Of a stretch of 64,000 nucleotides of DNA, positions 36,001-47,620 are shown in pieces. The notes under the pieces were generated by a model that saw nothing but the letters and a program-made list of their open reading frames with translations, was not told the origin of the DNA and did not search any database. Within the stretch, counting starts at the first letter, position 1. Each line of letters begins with the position of its first letter. The translations under genes and the position numbers were made by a program. The DNA is from Drosophila pseudoobscura (taxonomy: Eukaryota > Arthropoda > Insecta > Diptera > Drosophilidae). The stretch lies in the NCBI RefSeq assembly GCF_009870125.1, contig NC_046683.1:1364001-1428000 (forward strand), written 5' to 3'.

Positions 36001-39000
36001 CACGATGCAGCCGAGAATGCTGATCATCCATGTCCAAGGGTCCACGGCTACGGCTGCGTGCGTCCCCGGCATCGCCACCGCTATCGCGACTCATCATCGA
36101 CTCCCTGGAGTCCTGCGAGAGCTTGTCCACATTCCCCGGCGATTGAGACTGCGAATGGGAATGGACTTTCTTCTTGCGCTGCCATTCGGCAAAGGACAAG
36201 GGCCGTCCCTTATTGCCGGCGCTTCCTGCCTCCGATGAATCGTTGGCTCCTGCTCCTGCTCCTGCACCGCCCTTCTCGCTCATCCGCTCCTGGGCCTTGG
36301 CCACTGCCTGTGTGAGATTGTTGATGAAATTGGGATCCTTGAGGGCAATGGACACATTCGCCGGCAGAGATTCGTCCGCCGTCTGCTTGGCGTCGGCCTC
36401 AGCAGCGGAGGGGACTCCTTCGTTCACGGCTGCCGAAGCAGCGCCGACGACGGCTGCTGCCTGATCACCAGGGTTCTTGATGACCACATCGAACAGCGAC
36501 GGGATCTTCTTGTTGTCATCTGCGGCACCTCCGCCGACGCCCGGCTTGGCGCCGTCCTCGACCAGATCGAGCCCGGGGATGCCATCGCTCTTCTTGAATA
36601 TGCTTGTCATGGGCGTGTCCACCAGCTCCGAGTCTGGCTCTGGCTCATCATCGTCGTCGTCATCGTCCAGTGAAATGGTGAGAATATTCTCCTCCTCTTT
36701 GGTTTGCTTCGCCGGTGTGGAGGTGGCAGCGGCACCCTCGAACCGCCGCTTGCCAAGATTAGACATTGGTACAGGTCCAGGAGTAGGCGCAGACGAAGGC
36801 TTGCTCTTCTGCTGATGCTGATGCTGCTGCTGTTGCTGCTGCTGCTGCTGATGCTCTAGGGGCTTCTTGGGCGACAACTGCTTCTGTGGAGATCCAATCT
36901 TCAGCGCCATGGGAGGCTCCACGACATGTTCCCGGCGCATGGGCGGCGGCTGCTGCTGGGTCTCCTGCTCACGACGCTGCTCGTGATTCCCGCCTGGGAA
37001 TGGACCAGGTCTGCCGCCGAAGCCAGGTCTACCGCCAGCTCCAGGTCCAGGACCACCGCGATTGGGACCATCAAAGGCAGGTCCAGGTCCTCGAGCTCCA
37101 AAGGGTTCTCTCTCAAAAGCAGGACCTGGTCCGTGTCCCTGTCCGTCCATTCCAGGATCACCTCTGTTTGGACCCTCAAAGGATCCACCACGGAAGCGTC
37201 CGCCACCGTCTTCCATGTCTTCGATGGGATCTTTGCTGCCCATTGGTCCGACTGGTGGACCATCTGGGCCACCTCCTCCTCCTCCTGGACCTCCACTCTC
37301 TTGAGCCTGACGGCGACGACGCATCTGCTCGCGTCGCTCGGCAATGCGACGGCGCTGCTTCTCAAACTCCTCCTCGTAGCGACGGTACTCGTCGCGATCC
37401 GGATGATTGGCATTGGCCCGTTTCCAGTCCTCGAACTGCTGCTCCCACTGATCGAACAAACGATCGAAGCTCGCCTCATCCAGATCTGGCCCAGCAGGAG
37501 CTCCTCCTCCTGGTCCGCCTCCGCCTCCTCCACCTCCACGTGGATGCTGCTGCTGCTGTGGATTGTTGTTGTTGTTGCTGTTCCTTTGACCAAAGTTTCC
37601 ACGATTCTGGCCACCGCCATCGCTGTTGGCACCTCTCTCTTCGATGTATCCCTGATTCTCCCAGCGTCCCGCATTGTTGTTGTTGTTGGGCGGAGGACCA
37701 CGGCGGTTGTTTGCCCCATAATTGTTGCCAAAGCTCCCAGAATTATCGGGAACTCCTCCGCCAGCGCCACCGCCATAGCTGTTGTTGTTATTAAAGTTCG
37801 ATCCTCCTCCTCCTCCGGGGCTATTGCCAAAGTTTCCCGAGTTTCCGCCAACGCCGCCGGAATTTCCAGCAATCGATCGTCCAGGTCCAGGTCCAGGTGG
37901 GCCTCCGCCGCGACCACCGCTAAATCCTTCTTGATTTGAGAGAAACTCCTGTCCAGAATTCTGTGTAAAAGGATTCTGGCCGCGCTGCGCGGCAGGGCCA
38001 TCTCCTCCTCCTCCCGCCTGCTGCCCAGGTCCATCGCTCCAGCCCTTGCGCTGGAAATTCGGGTTCGATTTATTTCCATGACGCTGCTCCATATCGGGAT
38101 TACTCGTAGACCAACGATTCATCCGCTGATTGTTGCTGCTGCCCCCCGGCGGCTGTTGCTGCTGCTGCTCCTGCTGTTTGTCCTGCATAGATGGGGGTGG
38201 TCCATCCCAGCGTCCCCGATTAGCCTCAGCCGAGGACGACGGCGGCGGTCCGCTCCAGCGATTGTTGCCATCCCCACCCTGCGGAGGCGGGGGTCCGTCC
38301 CAGCGTCTGTTTGTATCGGCGGCAGGTGGAGGCGCTCCGGAATTCCAGCGATTGTTTGCATTCCCTCCAGATGGGGGAGGTCCCTCCCATCTGGCGGGTC
38401 CTACGGGACCGGGACCTGGACCTGGACCGAGACCTGGACCTTGACCTGGGCCTGGTCCAGGTCCATCTGTGGGCCCCTCCCACCGTGGTGCATTACGTTG
38501 CGGAGGCTGATGCTGCTGCTGGTTCCATTGGTTCTCCATGGCATTGGGCGGCGGCTGGCGCATCTTGGGATCAGCGCCCATAAATGCAGGCGGCGGCTGC
38601 TGCAGATTGGGAAAGGGATTCATGTTGCCCTGCATCTCGTTGGGTGGCTGACTGTAGCCTCTTATCTGTGGCTGTGGCTGTGCCATTTGGTTGTAATGAG
38701 ACGCCGGCGGTGGTTGCTGGAGATGCTGCTGCTGCTGTGCCGCCGGTGGGACGTTGGGCCACATATTGGGATTTGCCTGATGCTGCTGCTGGTGCTGCGG
38801 CTGCTGCATGTAGCCTCCGGGATGGGCATTCTTCTGCGGTGGCGGCGGCGGTGGTTGGCTGTACATCTGCGGCTGGGCCATAATCTTGCCCGGCATTCCA
38901 GCTACCGCTGGATTGGGGGGCACTTGAACGGGCACTGGAGCCACCGCCGGCGGAGCCTGGTAGTATGTCTGTTGTGCCGGGGGATAGCCCTGCACTCCCG

Positions 39001-39588
39001 GCTGTACTGCCACAGCGGTGGGCATCACGACAGCTGCTGCTGCTGCTACGGGCGCTGGTGCGACAGCGACGGCAGTTACGGCCGTGGGATTTGCACCACC
39101 AGCTGCTGCGGCAGCCATCTCCCGTTTGTACTGGAAGAACACAAGCAAACGAAACGAATTAAAAGGGGAATCCTCCACAAGGGGGGCAGTAGTAGGTCAC
39201 ACACCTGCTCGCCGTATTGGGCATGCCACTTGGCATACTCCTGCTGGTAGGTCTGCCACTGATGCCAGTGGTGCTGCAGCGCATACTGCTGCTCGGGGGT
39301 CATGGCCGCGTACTGTGCAGCCGTGTACTGTTCATAGGGGTTGGTGGCCGTTTGGCCAGCTGTGCTGTAGGGGTTGCCTCCAAGTGCCGCAGGCATGGTG
39401 ACTGGTTCAGCGGCGGCGGCAACAGCGACGCCGCCGGGCACCACCGAGGTGACTGTGGATGGCTGCTCGGCGGGCGGCGGCGGTGGCGGTGCGTCGGGCA
39501 GAGGTGGCGGTACCGAGGGCTGGGGTGGTGCAGCCATTGGCACGGCGCCTGGCACCAAAGCCGCTACTGCAGGCCATTGGTTCCACAT
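27411..39588 (-). CDS. ZAP3: YLPM1/ZAP3 homologue, nuclear protein with P-loop kinase-like domain
   Basis: Eleven minus-strand exons: 39588-39205, 39130-35154, 31502-30863, 30754-30699, 30621-30090, 29990-29802, 29744-29556, 28875-28684, 28527-28476, 28402-28287 and 27572-27411. All junctions are GT/AG, phases agree and the total is 2162 residues. The start is the ATG of MWNQWP. Order: a Pro-rich N-terminus with a Gln/Trp/Tyr segment (about 95-130); a vast Pro/Gly/Asn/Gln-rich disordered region; a charged helix FDQWEQQFEDW onward (about 680-745); Gly-Pro-rich repeats (about 1230-1440); an RGG-like patch GRGGGRGGGRGG; a Walker A motif GPPGSGKS (about 1813) with a following SIDDYF, forming the P-loop kinase-like domain; and the C-terminal KKRVRWADIEEK...AIGFVVGQTDW block diagnostic of YLPM1. 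Human YLPM1 (ZAP3) is a nuclear protein linked to PP1 and telomerase regulation. Symbol from memory of the fly orthologue. Confidence 0.93.
32996..33029. repeat. (GATA)n microsatellite
   Basis: About eight GATA units in intron 2 of ZAP3. Confidence 0.9.
34315..34575. repeat. Degenerate tandem repeat in ZAP3 intron 2
   Basis: Four or so imperfect copies of a unit containing GGAATAA, CTAGTATTTAAG, TGTGGTATTTATCTGG and TATTTTTC. Unit length varies from about 45 to 70 bases. Copies differ by point changes and small length changes, so this is an old expansion. Confidence 0.7.
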
Positions 39589-40173
39589 TCTCACTCCTCT
39601 TTTTTTTCACTCTTTAGGTCGCAAGGAAATGGGTTTTTTCGCATTATGTTATTGTCTACTGATTGTACATGTGCTCCAAATACATTTTAGTCATCACTTA
39701 ACTTACCCCAATGTTTTTTTTATGTAATTTGCAACAAAACTAATTTCCGAACTGAAGAAAAAGTAAAAATTCCACACACTTCGCCATTTTTGGCTTGAAA
39801 ATTAGAGATGTGGTTCGGAAAGTTCGATTACCGCAATACGCATACGATATCAATAAGAGATATCGATAATGATATTGGCTATCGGGTTAGAACATAAAAA
39901 AATATTTATTGTCTTATATCGATAGCAGCTCGACCATCCGACTAGCCGCTAAACCATCGAGTCCTATACGTGTTGATATAATTAAATACTTAACATTTAA
40001 TATGTTATTACTTTCCATATTATCGTTAAATTGTATAATTTGTAATATTCAATGCACAAAGAAATCTATCGCATGGCAGCGATACTTATGGCCATCACTA
40101 TCGATAGCAGAGCGCGACACGTGCTGTTTTCTTTTTATTTATATTTCATATGTGAAGACAAATCGCAATTAAA
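39589..40173. promoter_or_regulatory. Bidirectional ZAP3/Nob1 promoter with three DREs
   Basis: Only 585 bp separate the two divergent ATGs. Three perfect TATCGATA palindromes lie at 39861-39868, 39917-39924 and 40099-40106. This is the binding site of DREF, typical of Drosophila housekeeping promoters. No TATA box is apparent. The arrangement suggests the two genes are driven together. Confidence 0.75.
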
Positions 40174-41637
40174 ATGAGCGAAACAAATGGAAAGATCAAA
40201 TATATGGTAGCGGATACCACAGCATTCATCAATGCAGTTCCCCTGAATGTAAGTCGACTGCGAGATCAAACAATAACGCTGTAACCAATCATTAAATCCG
40301 TTCGTTACCAGGAATACGCCGAGTGTGTTCTCACTGTGCCCGATGTGGTGGCCGAGGTGCGCAATAAACGCCAGATACGGCGCCTCTGTGTGCTGCCCTT
40401 TGGCCTGGAGGTGCGTGAACCGCGACCCGAAAGCGTCAAGCACTGTGTGGAGTTCGCCAAGAAGACGGGCGACTATGCCAGCCTCTCTGGCATCGATCTG
40501 AAGGTGATCGCCCTCTCGTACGAGCTGGAGAGCGACAATGTGGGCACAGAGCATCTGCGCAAAGAGCCAGTGATGGCCCAGACCATTGCCTCCAAGGAGG
40601 AGCCCAAAGAAATGCAGGAGGCCAACAATAAGCGTCTTGTGGGTTGGTACATGCCCGAAGGCGAAGAAGGGGAAGGCGATGAGGACGACGATGATGAAGA
40701 TGTTGAGGATGTGGATGAGGATGAGGATAATGAGGATGTAGATAAGGAAAAGTCTGTAGATAACGTAAAAGCTGCCATTGAGGCTCAGATCAACGGATTG
40801 GCGCTGCCCACCGAAAATCCCCCCGAGACAAAGGAGGATGACATCTCCGAGGAGGAGCTGAAGAAGCTGCTGGAGCAATTGAGCTGTGATTCCGACGCCC
40901 CGGAGTACGATCTCCTTGTGGCCCAGGCCCAGACAGAAGAGGATGAATCGGAGCAAGAACCGGAACAGCAATCCTCCAACAGCAATCAGGACGATGACGT
41001 CGGCGACGACGGCTGGATCACCCACTCGAACATCAGGAGCGCCAAGAAGGCACTCGAGGGCAAGGTGGAGTCCGATGCGGTGCCCCTGGTGGCCTGCATG
41101 ACAACAGATTATGCCATTCAGAATGTGCTCAAGCAAATGAATCTGAACTTGGCCGCCCTCAATGGGCGCATCATCAAGCAGCTGCGCACGTATATCCTCC
41201 GCTGCTACGCCTGCTTCAAGACCACCAGCATCATGACCAAAGTCTTCTGTCCGAACTGCGGCAACAAGACGCTCAAGCGCGTCGCCGTCAGCCTGGATGA
41301 GAACGGGAAGCAGGTGATCCACATCAATACGCGTCGCCCCCTGACGTCCAAGTACAAGAACCAGAGCCTGCCCAAATTCCAAGGCGGCAAGCATTCGCGG
41401 AATCCCATTCTATTCGAGGACCAGCCCATGCCGCGCCAAATGCCGTCGCGCGTGGCCAAAACGAAGACCAATGCCATGGACGAGGACTACATAGCCGGCT
41501 ACTCGCCATTCGTCCTCCGCGACGTCGACTCCAAGTCGGCCATGCTCCGCTCCAAGGGCAATCTCAAGGAGTGGGCGCGAAACAACAACTTTGAGGAAGA
41601 TCGTCGTCGCAAGCACTACAATCGTCTCTACAAGTAG
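40174..41637 (+). CDS. Nob1: Nob1, PIN-domain endonuclease of 18S rRNA maturation
   Basis: Two exons: 40174-40248 and 40312-41637, phase 0, giving 466 residues. The small first exon carries the start of the PIN fold, with the first catalytic Asp in YMVADTTAFI (Asp14). The PIN domain runs to about residue 110. An acidic low-complexity linker (GEGDEDDDDEDVEDVDEDED-type) follows. A zinc ribbon with CYAC...CPNC lies near residues 323-341. The C-terminal lysine/arginine-rich end (KEWARNNNFEEDRRRKHY) is also conserved. Nob1 cleaves 20S/21S pre-rRNA at site D in the late cytoplasmic pre-40S particle. Length and order match the family. The D. melanogaster orthologue is CG2972. Confidence 0.96.
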
Positions 41638-41749
41638 CGGGGGATCAGGGTCGGGGTGTCAGGGAGGGGTCCATAGCATAAGCTTTCCATTAATCCGTGT
41701 AATCTGTGTTTATTTCGAGATTAAACGCGTTCTACAAACACACACACAC

Positions 41750-42675
41750 TTACAGCCTGACAACCAGCTTGGAGCCGTAGTCTGGCAGATTGAGCTGGTA
41801 TTTACGCTGAAGGGCGGGCGGCACAAAGCGTCCGCCCAAGTAGTGATGCTCTCCTTTGAAGTGCTCTGCACAGAGCTTGGGGGCCGTCAAGGAGATGAGC
41901 AGCTTCGGTTCAAAGTCGCACTCGCTCTGCTTGCCCTTCTCCACATCCCAGCCGCTGGGTATGTCCACACTGCGACAAACAAAGAGACCCATTACAGATC
42001 TCTAAAGAAGCTGCTGCTGCATTCTCACCTGGCTATTGGCACCTTTGTTTCCTGCATCATCTTTACCAGGGGCACAAAATCTTCGCGTACCGGCGGCTTG
42101 AAGCCGAAGCCAAACAGGGCATCCAAGATCAGGTCATAGTCCTCCTCGGCATCTGACACAGAGGGGCACTTTTTAACGCTGGGTATCTCCATGTGGTGGC
42201 ACTGATTGGTCAGATTCTCGTACAGCGACATCAGTGTGGGTTTTGGATAGTAAACGGTCGGCTGGTAGCCCATCAACGACAGATGCCGGGCACAGACCAG
42301 ACCATCGCCCCCATTGTTTCCTGGCCCACAGACGACCAACACTCGCGGATGGGTCTGGGCGGGAAAGCACTCGGCCACGGCATCGGCACAGCTTAATCCG
42401 GCCAGTTCCATTAGCTGACCCACATGGAACATCTCGAACAGATCGAGATCCAGTTCGATGGCCTCGCTTTGACTCAGATACTTGACCATATTTTTGCAAG
42501 ATTGCAAGCTGAAATGACGTTTTAATTGTTGGTTTTGTCGTTGCTGTTGCTTTTCGATAATTGCAAAAGGCGAGAATGGCAACCGGCTTTGCGTGTTTTT
42601 TCTACGCCAAAGCAGTTGACAAGTCCTTGGGATGCATCCATTCCACCGGAGACATTGCCAGCTAGGCAAGCGCAT
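41750..42675 (-). CDS. Naxe: NAD(P)HX epimerase (AIBP / YjeF_N family)
   Basis: Two exons: 42675-42029 and 41969-41750, phase 2/1, giving 288 residues, the same as human NAXE. Residues 1-60 are basic and hydroxylated without acids, a likely mitochondrial presequence; a second ATG (Met63, [10 protein letters not shown]) would give a cytosolic form. The YjeF_N Rossmann-like fold shows GPGNNGGDG (117-125), the [12 protein letters not shown] segment and [12 protein letters not shown], all hallmark substrate-site motifs. The enzyme interconverts R- and S-NAD(P)HX so the dehydratase can restore NAD(P)H. It is convergent with Nob1, whose stop is 113 bp away, and the two 3' ends probably overlap. A TATCGATA lies about 100 bp upstream of its start. 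Confidence 0.95.
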
Positions 42676-42777
42676 ATTTCCTCAGTTAATTTAGTACTTA
42701 AATAATTGAAAAATTACAAACAAAATATTAACTATTATTAAAATTACATCGCTATGCAGCTGGAACAAAGACAAGTC

Positions 42778-42785
42778 TATCGATA
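42778..42785. promoter_or_regulatory. DRE (TATCGATA) upstream of Naxe
   Basis: A perfect palindromic DREF site 103 bp upstream of the Naxe ATG. It also sits just past the 3' end of the zinc-finger gene. Confidence 0.6.
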
Positions 42786-42905
42786 GCCTCAAGCGATAGT
42801 TGAACGCACAACCGATGACCCGCTATTTGAATCAAATTTCAAACGTTAAACACTTTATTTGTTCTTATATCAGGTACACGCTAAAATACAACAAAATATG
42901 TTCTT

Positions 42906-44289
42906 TCAGATGGCTTCGCGGGCCCGACCATCACTACCACGACCCCCGCAGGTCAGCTCCTGCTCCCTGTGGCCGCTGTGACGTTGCTGGTGGATTTCCA
43001 GGGTCTGTCGCGTGATGCACGGCTTGTTGCATTGCGCACAGGCGTAGGGCCAAAGAGTTTTGTCATGGCTGCGCATGTGGGAGGCGAGCCGCTCCCCGTC
43101 GGAAAAGCACTTGGAACACACATCGCAACGGGAGGGTCGTTGCTGCTGATCGCTGGCGTGCAGGCGCTCGTGTCTTACCTGGGAGGCATGCGTCCCAAAA
43201 CGCTTCTCGCAATATACGCACTGGAAGCGCCGCTGGCCCTCATGCACCACCCGCACATGACGACTGATGGCGCTCTTGTGGCGGAACAGCTGCGGACACT
43301 GCTGGCACTTGAATTTCTCCCAACTGGGGTTGTGTATGCGCAGATGGGTGAGCAGCTCCGTCCGCGTCACCTTGGCCACGCCACAGTGCTCGCAGACGTG
43401 CTCCTTGCGCTGGGCGTGCCGCTTCAAGTGCTCGCCCAGTGCATTCTTGGTGCTATACTGGCGGTTGCAATGCTCGCAGATCAGATGCTGTGCCTCCTCC
43501 AGCTGCTGCTGGGCAGACCCGCTGCCGCTGCCCCCGCCGCTCCCCTGGGACGACGGATGGGAGTTGCGCATGTGCGAACGGAGCTGCTCATAGCGCGTGA
43601 AGGACTTGTCACAGTTGCGGCAGAGGAATGGCTTGGCATGACCTTGGTGCACGCTGCGGATGTGGGCCTCCAGGTAGGGCAGCTTGTAGACCTGCTTTCC
43701 GCACTGGTCGCAGGCCAGGGACCCCCCTCCTCTCTTGCTGGACGATACTGAAATCGAGGCGGTGTCGGTTGCCTGTTCGGCTGCATCTGCCGACTCTTGC
43801 TGAGTCAGCTCAAGCTCCTCCTCCTCCTCCTCCTCGCTGTCTCGGGGCTCGTCTTTTATCGAAACATCGCTGGGCAGCAGCTGAGGAAAGACGCTAAGAG
43901 AGCATTAGGCAAACGAATGTTGGCATAAACAAGTGTCGTATATCAACCAGCTGTGTTTCTAGGTGCGGCGGCTGTGCCTCCCCCCCGGCTTCTCCTGCGA
44001 CGGAATTTTTGGCCTGCGCTTCGAAGAGTGGAGTCAGCTTTTCATTCGACTCTTGGGCAACCTTGCACAGTTCTTCGAAATACTCAATGGCGTTGTAGCA
44101 GAGGGCGCATATCTGCTTAGGAAAACCTTGGGGCTGCTCCAGCACATCGATGCCGAAAAACTTCTTTAGCATGTGCACCGAACGCGAGTGGAGGTTGTCC
44201 AAACTGTGGTCAGAGCGGTGCTCCTTGAGCTCGCGCAGTTGCCGCAGGCAGATGCGACATTGTCGGGCTATATTGGCGATGGTAAACAT
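42906..44289 (-). CDS. ZAD-C2H2 zinc-finger transcription factor
   Basis: Two exons: 44289-43948 and 43880-42906, giving 438 residues. The 67 bp intron has an unusual donor (GTTGAT), but the alternative is an immediate stop, and both sides are phase 0. The N-terminus is a ZAD: CRICL with CALCYNAIEYFEELC, the insect zinc-finger-associated dimerisation domain. A Glu-rich acidic linker with a KDEP sumoylation-like site follows, then eight C2H2 fingers in two groups. The first two fingers are separated from the rest by a Gly/Ser/Gln-rich spacer. The last finger (CAQCNKPC) has an extra Cys. Finger linkers are mostly not the canonical TGEKP. It is a nuclear DNA-binding protein; targets unknown. The ZAD family is large in flies, so I do not assign a name. 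Confidence 0.88.
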
Positions 44290-45506
44290 TACTCAGACGC
44301 GACCAGTTTTAAACCGAAAAACCCGAAAGATGAATAAAAACCGTTCGCGTCGTGCTGCAGCGATCTATAGATTAGCGGGCGGAACGCCCGAAAGGAGTTA
44401 TCAGCAGACAAATTTTAGTTATTCGTTCTTCTTTTCCTCCGCGGAACAGTGTTGCCATTTTAGCCTATTAACGACTAGATCTAGCTTATTTGAAAACGGA
44501 TATGCTTGAAAAATTATGAAAATGCTTATAGCTCTAAATCTAGCCTTTTTCAGATTTCACTTTGCTTATGTTTTCCCTTTTATAATCTACATTTATTTTT
44601 AGATCTTTTTTAAGGAAAATCTAACGAAAAGTAACTTGTACATATTTTGGTGTATCATGGTATTTTATACTTCATTTACGACCAACTTGGACGAATTTAA
44701 GGAGCTGCGCAAGGTACCTGCGGATCAGTAATGGGCTGACTTCTGCTTTTGCAAATGCACATTAATTCAAAACTTTTTTACAAACGTCAACCTTTAGGAA
44801 CAAAGAATTGAAGGCATTGAATATAATAAGATTTATAAAAAATCTATAAAACGGAAGCACATGAGTCGCTTATGTGTGTGCAACAGATCATAATCGTTCC
44901 AGCGAAAAGAATACCGATTTGAATAATAGCGAATTGTATGAAATAATAACACAATTATATATGTATGTAAATATTTATGTGTTGTTTTATTTTTAGCATA
45001 TTTTCTACAATTTTTAGCTTGCTCAAAATCTGGCAGCACTGTCGCGGAATCAAACAATAAGTATTGTTCGCGAACGACGTCCAGCGCTGGCGAAACATCG
45101 ATAGTAAAATATCGATACAACTCTTAGCGATGAGCGGTGACTTATGTGACATGATCCCTGGGCAACAGTTTGTCATTAGAAAAAAAAAGTATATTCCAAT
45201 TGAACTGGAAATGCACTTTTTATTCAGATATATTATAGAAGTATTGATATATGTGGCAGTAGGAAGCATTTCTGACTCCATAAGTATTGTTGTTCTGCTA
45301 AATTTATACTGTGACTGTGACTTTTCTCTGTGAAGTGAGGCATCAATAATCGATATTTCGTACCCTTCACATCGGTTTTCCTGACATCACTCATTTCTCT
45401 ATCGGAATCGGAGCTGAGAACTGTGATTTTTTGTGTGATCGTTTGAAGAATTTCCTGAATAGTTTTTGGTTAATTTGTTAATAGCTTCTAAAGTAAATTG
45501 AGCACG
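44290..45506. other. Non-coding interval between the zinc-finger gene and Ntf-2
   Basis: AT-rich, no supported coding frame. It begins with the promoter of the zinc-finger gene (a GTGTTGCC element near 44447) and ends with the Ntf-2 leader. A perfect TATCGATA at 45110-45117 and a CATCGATA at 45096-45103 are plausible Ntf-2 promoter DREs. This is where the two gene blocks meet (see findings). Confidence 0.55.
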
Positions 45507-47620
45507 ATGTCGCTAAATCCCCAGTACGAAGATATTGGCAAGGGCTTCGTCCAGCAGTACTATGCCCTGTTCGACGACCCGGCAAACCGTGCAAGCGTGG
45601 TCAATTTCTACAGCGTAAGTTTTTCTGTGTCTTTCCTGGCCTGAAATGAACGCTTTAGTTTGTGAAACTTTGCGGGGGTGTCGCTGCAGCAGCGGTAGCA
45701 ACAATTGTATAGGTGTTCTCGGCTGCAGCTGCGCCTCCTCTTGGCGCACAGGTGACGTGCGTTGCGCCCTTGAAAAAGTCCACCTTCTCTCATGCAGCCT
45801 CATCCGATGCGAATATAAAAAAGGGCGCGCAAATGAAGAAAATCATATATGAGAAGCCTGGGTTGATTCTTCTGATTCTGAGCGTCTTCTCGAATCTTCC
45901 CATCGGTCCGGGTACACACATACACCCAATACACGCGCGCCTGTACTTATATACAAAAATCTTCATATATATATGCTGCGAGGCCTGTGTGTGTGTGTGT
46001 GTGTGTGAGTACATATGTACGATGTGCGATTTTTCAAGAAACAATTCTCTTTCAAGGCAACAGAATCCTTTATGACCTTCGAGGGCCATCAGATACAGGG
46101 AGCTCCTAAAATATTAGAAAAGATTCAGGTAAGTGTCCATATATGTTCTGTATACATATCTTTAAGAAATTATTCAAACATTGCCTCCCATTGATCCGCA
46201 GAGCCTGAGTTTTCAAAAGATTACAAGAGTAATAACCGCTGTCGACTCGCAGCCCACCTTCGATGGAGGAGTGCTCATCAATGTCCTGGGACGTCTGCAG
46301 GTAAGCTCTAAGGGTTCACAACACACCGCAAAAAGGGGAAGCCAATCGAAAGAAGTCTCGGTGCAATTTCGAAAATATGCGAAAATGTACCGCTACGGCT
46401 TCGTCCGACTTTGCACGCGCTGCTCGATCAGGGACGCGTTTAGATTGCTTCGATCGCAATGCCTCCCGACATACACAAAATATATATACATACATATGTA
46501 CATATATATATCGTATATTTCAAATAAAAAAAACTCATCTAATGGAACAACAACAACAAAACAACAGACCGACGAGGACCAGCCGCATGCCTACATACAG
46601 ACCTTTGTGCTGAAGCCCGTCGGCGGTAGTTTCTTTGTGCAGCACGATATCTTTCGGCTATCGCTGCACGATGTGTAGCCCCCCGGGCAGTCGTCCTCCT
46701 CTTCCCTCCACCACTACCAACAAGAGAGCAATCGGGCACGAGGCAGGCCAAGTAAAAAGAGAAGCGACACTTTTGTTGAGTTTACTGCTAAGAAATCCAA
46801 GAATACCTCAACTTCAACTTCAACCTCAACCCAGAAACCCAACTAAGACACAAAGCCCGTCTGTGTATCCGTCTCCGTATCTCCGTCTTTTGGTATCCGA
46901 ATCTAACTCGAACGTAAATCCGTAACGTAACGAAAGTACATTCTAAGCGTTAACTCTGCTGTTTGTCATATTGCTGTTGCTGTTGCTGTTACTATTTTCG
47001 CGTTATCATCTCCTTCCTTCTCCCTCTTTCTGGCCTTCTAATTTTCAAAAACCAAAATACCATCTCGTGATTCTTTAATCCCCATAATTTACAGGTTTCA
47101 CATTTTATTTTGAGCATGTTTTTCTTTTTTGTGTTGGATCTTAACATTGAAAAGATACTCCCGGTACTCGACGAGTGAGTGCGCAAAAAGGGTTTACTGT
47201 CTCTCTCTCTCTCTTTCTATGGCCGTGTGAATGTCGAACATTTTAGAAGTTTTAACAAGAGAATATATATGTATCTATACATAATATAAATGCAAAAAAA
47301 AACTTTTTAACCATGTAAAAAATCTCGTGAGTAGCGGGTATATCTGATGTCCGGAATATCACTCCGGCCGTATCGTTTTTCCTCACTTTTCCGCTAGAAC
47401 TTTGTTTTTTTTTTGCTTTTCAATTTATTTTTGCACGCCTTTTAATCGAAATTCGGTAAAACAATTTAAGGAAGATTAAGAATTATTGGATTTCTACCTT
47501 TTGCAGTGCGACGACGATCCCCCGCATGCCTTCTCGCAGGTCTTTATGCTGAAGGCCAATGCAAACTCGTTCTTTGTGGCCCACGACATTTTCCGTCTAA
47601 ATATACACAATACTGCATAA
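45507..47620 (+). CDS. Ntf-2: Nuclear transport factor 2, isoform with distal last exon
   Basis: Exons 45507-45614, 46057-46128, 46202-46300 and 47507-47620, all phase 0, giving 130 residues, the usual NTF2 length. Starts MSLNPQYEDIGKGFVQQYY. NTF2 is a homodimeric cone-shaped fold that carries Ran-GDP from cytoplasm to nucleus and binds FxFG nucleoporins. The sequence shows the family's conserved segments, including FYS...SFMTFEGHQIQGAPKI, ITAVDSQPTFDGGVLI and FRLNIHNTA at the end. The last exon is one of two interchangeable terminal exons: the other, at 46568-46678, lies upstream of it. Long non-coding sequence to about 48.9 kb with AATAAA near 48855 is probably 3' UTR. Confidence 0.96.
46568..46678 (+). 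CDS. Ntf-2: Alternative proximal last exon of Ntf-2
   Basis: Phase-0 exon after an acceptor ending at 46567, encoding TDEDQPHAYIQTFVLKPVGG... to FRLSLHDV and a stop at 46678. It is homologous, residue for residue, to the distal exon at 47507-47620 (both read DxxPHA, F.LK, SFFV.HDIFRL), so the pair arose by exon duplication. Using it gives a 129-residue form. As I recall, the D. melanogaster gene also makes two C-terminal isoforms. Confidence 0.93.
   Translation, partial: TDEDQPHAYIQTFVLKPVGGSFFVQHDIFRLSLHDV

Noticed and set aside
36901-39250. Several long plus- and minus-strand frames overlapping ZAP3
   Set aside because: They are shifted or antisense readings of the 4 kb low-complexity ZAP3 exon; GC-rich repeats suppress stops in all frames.
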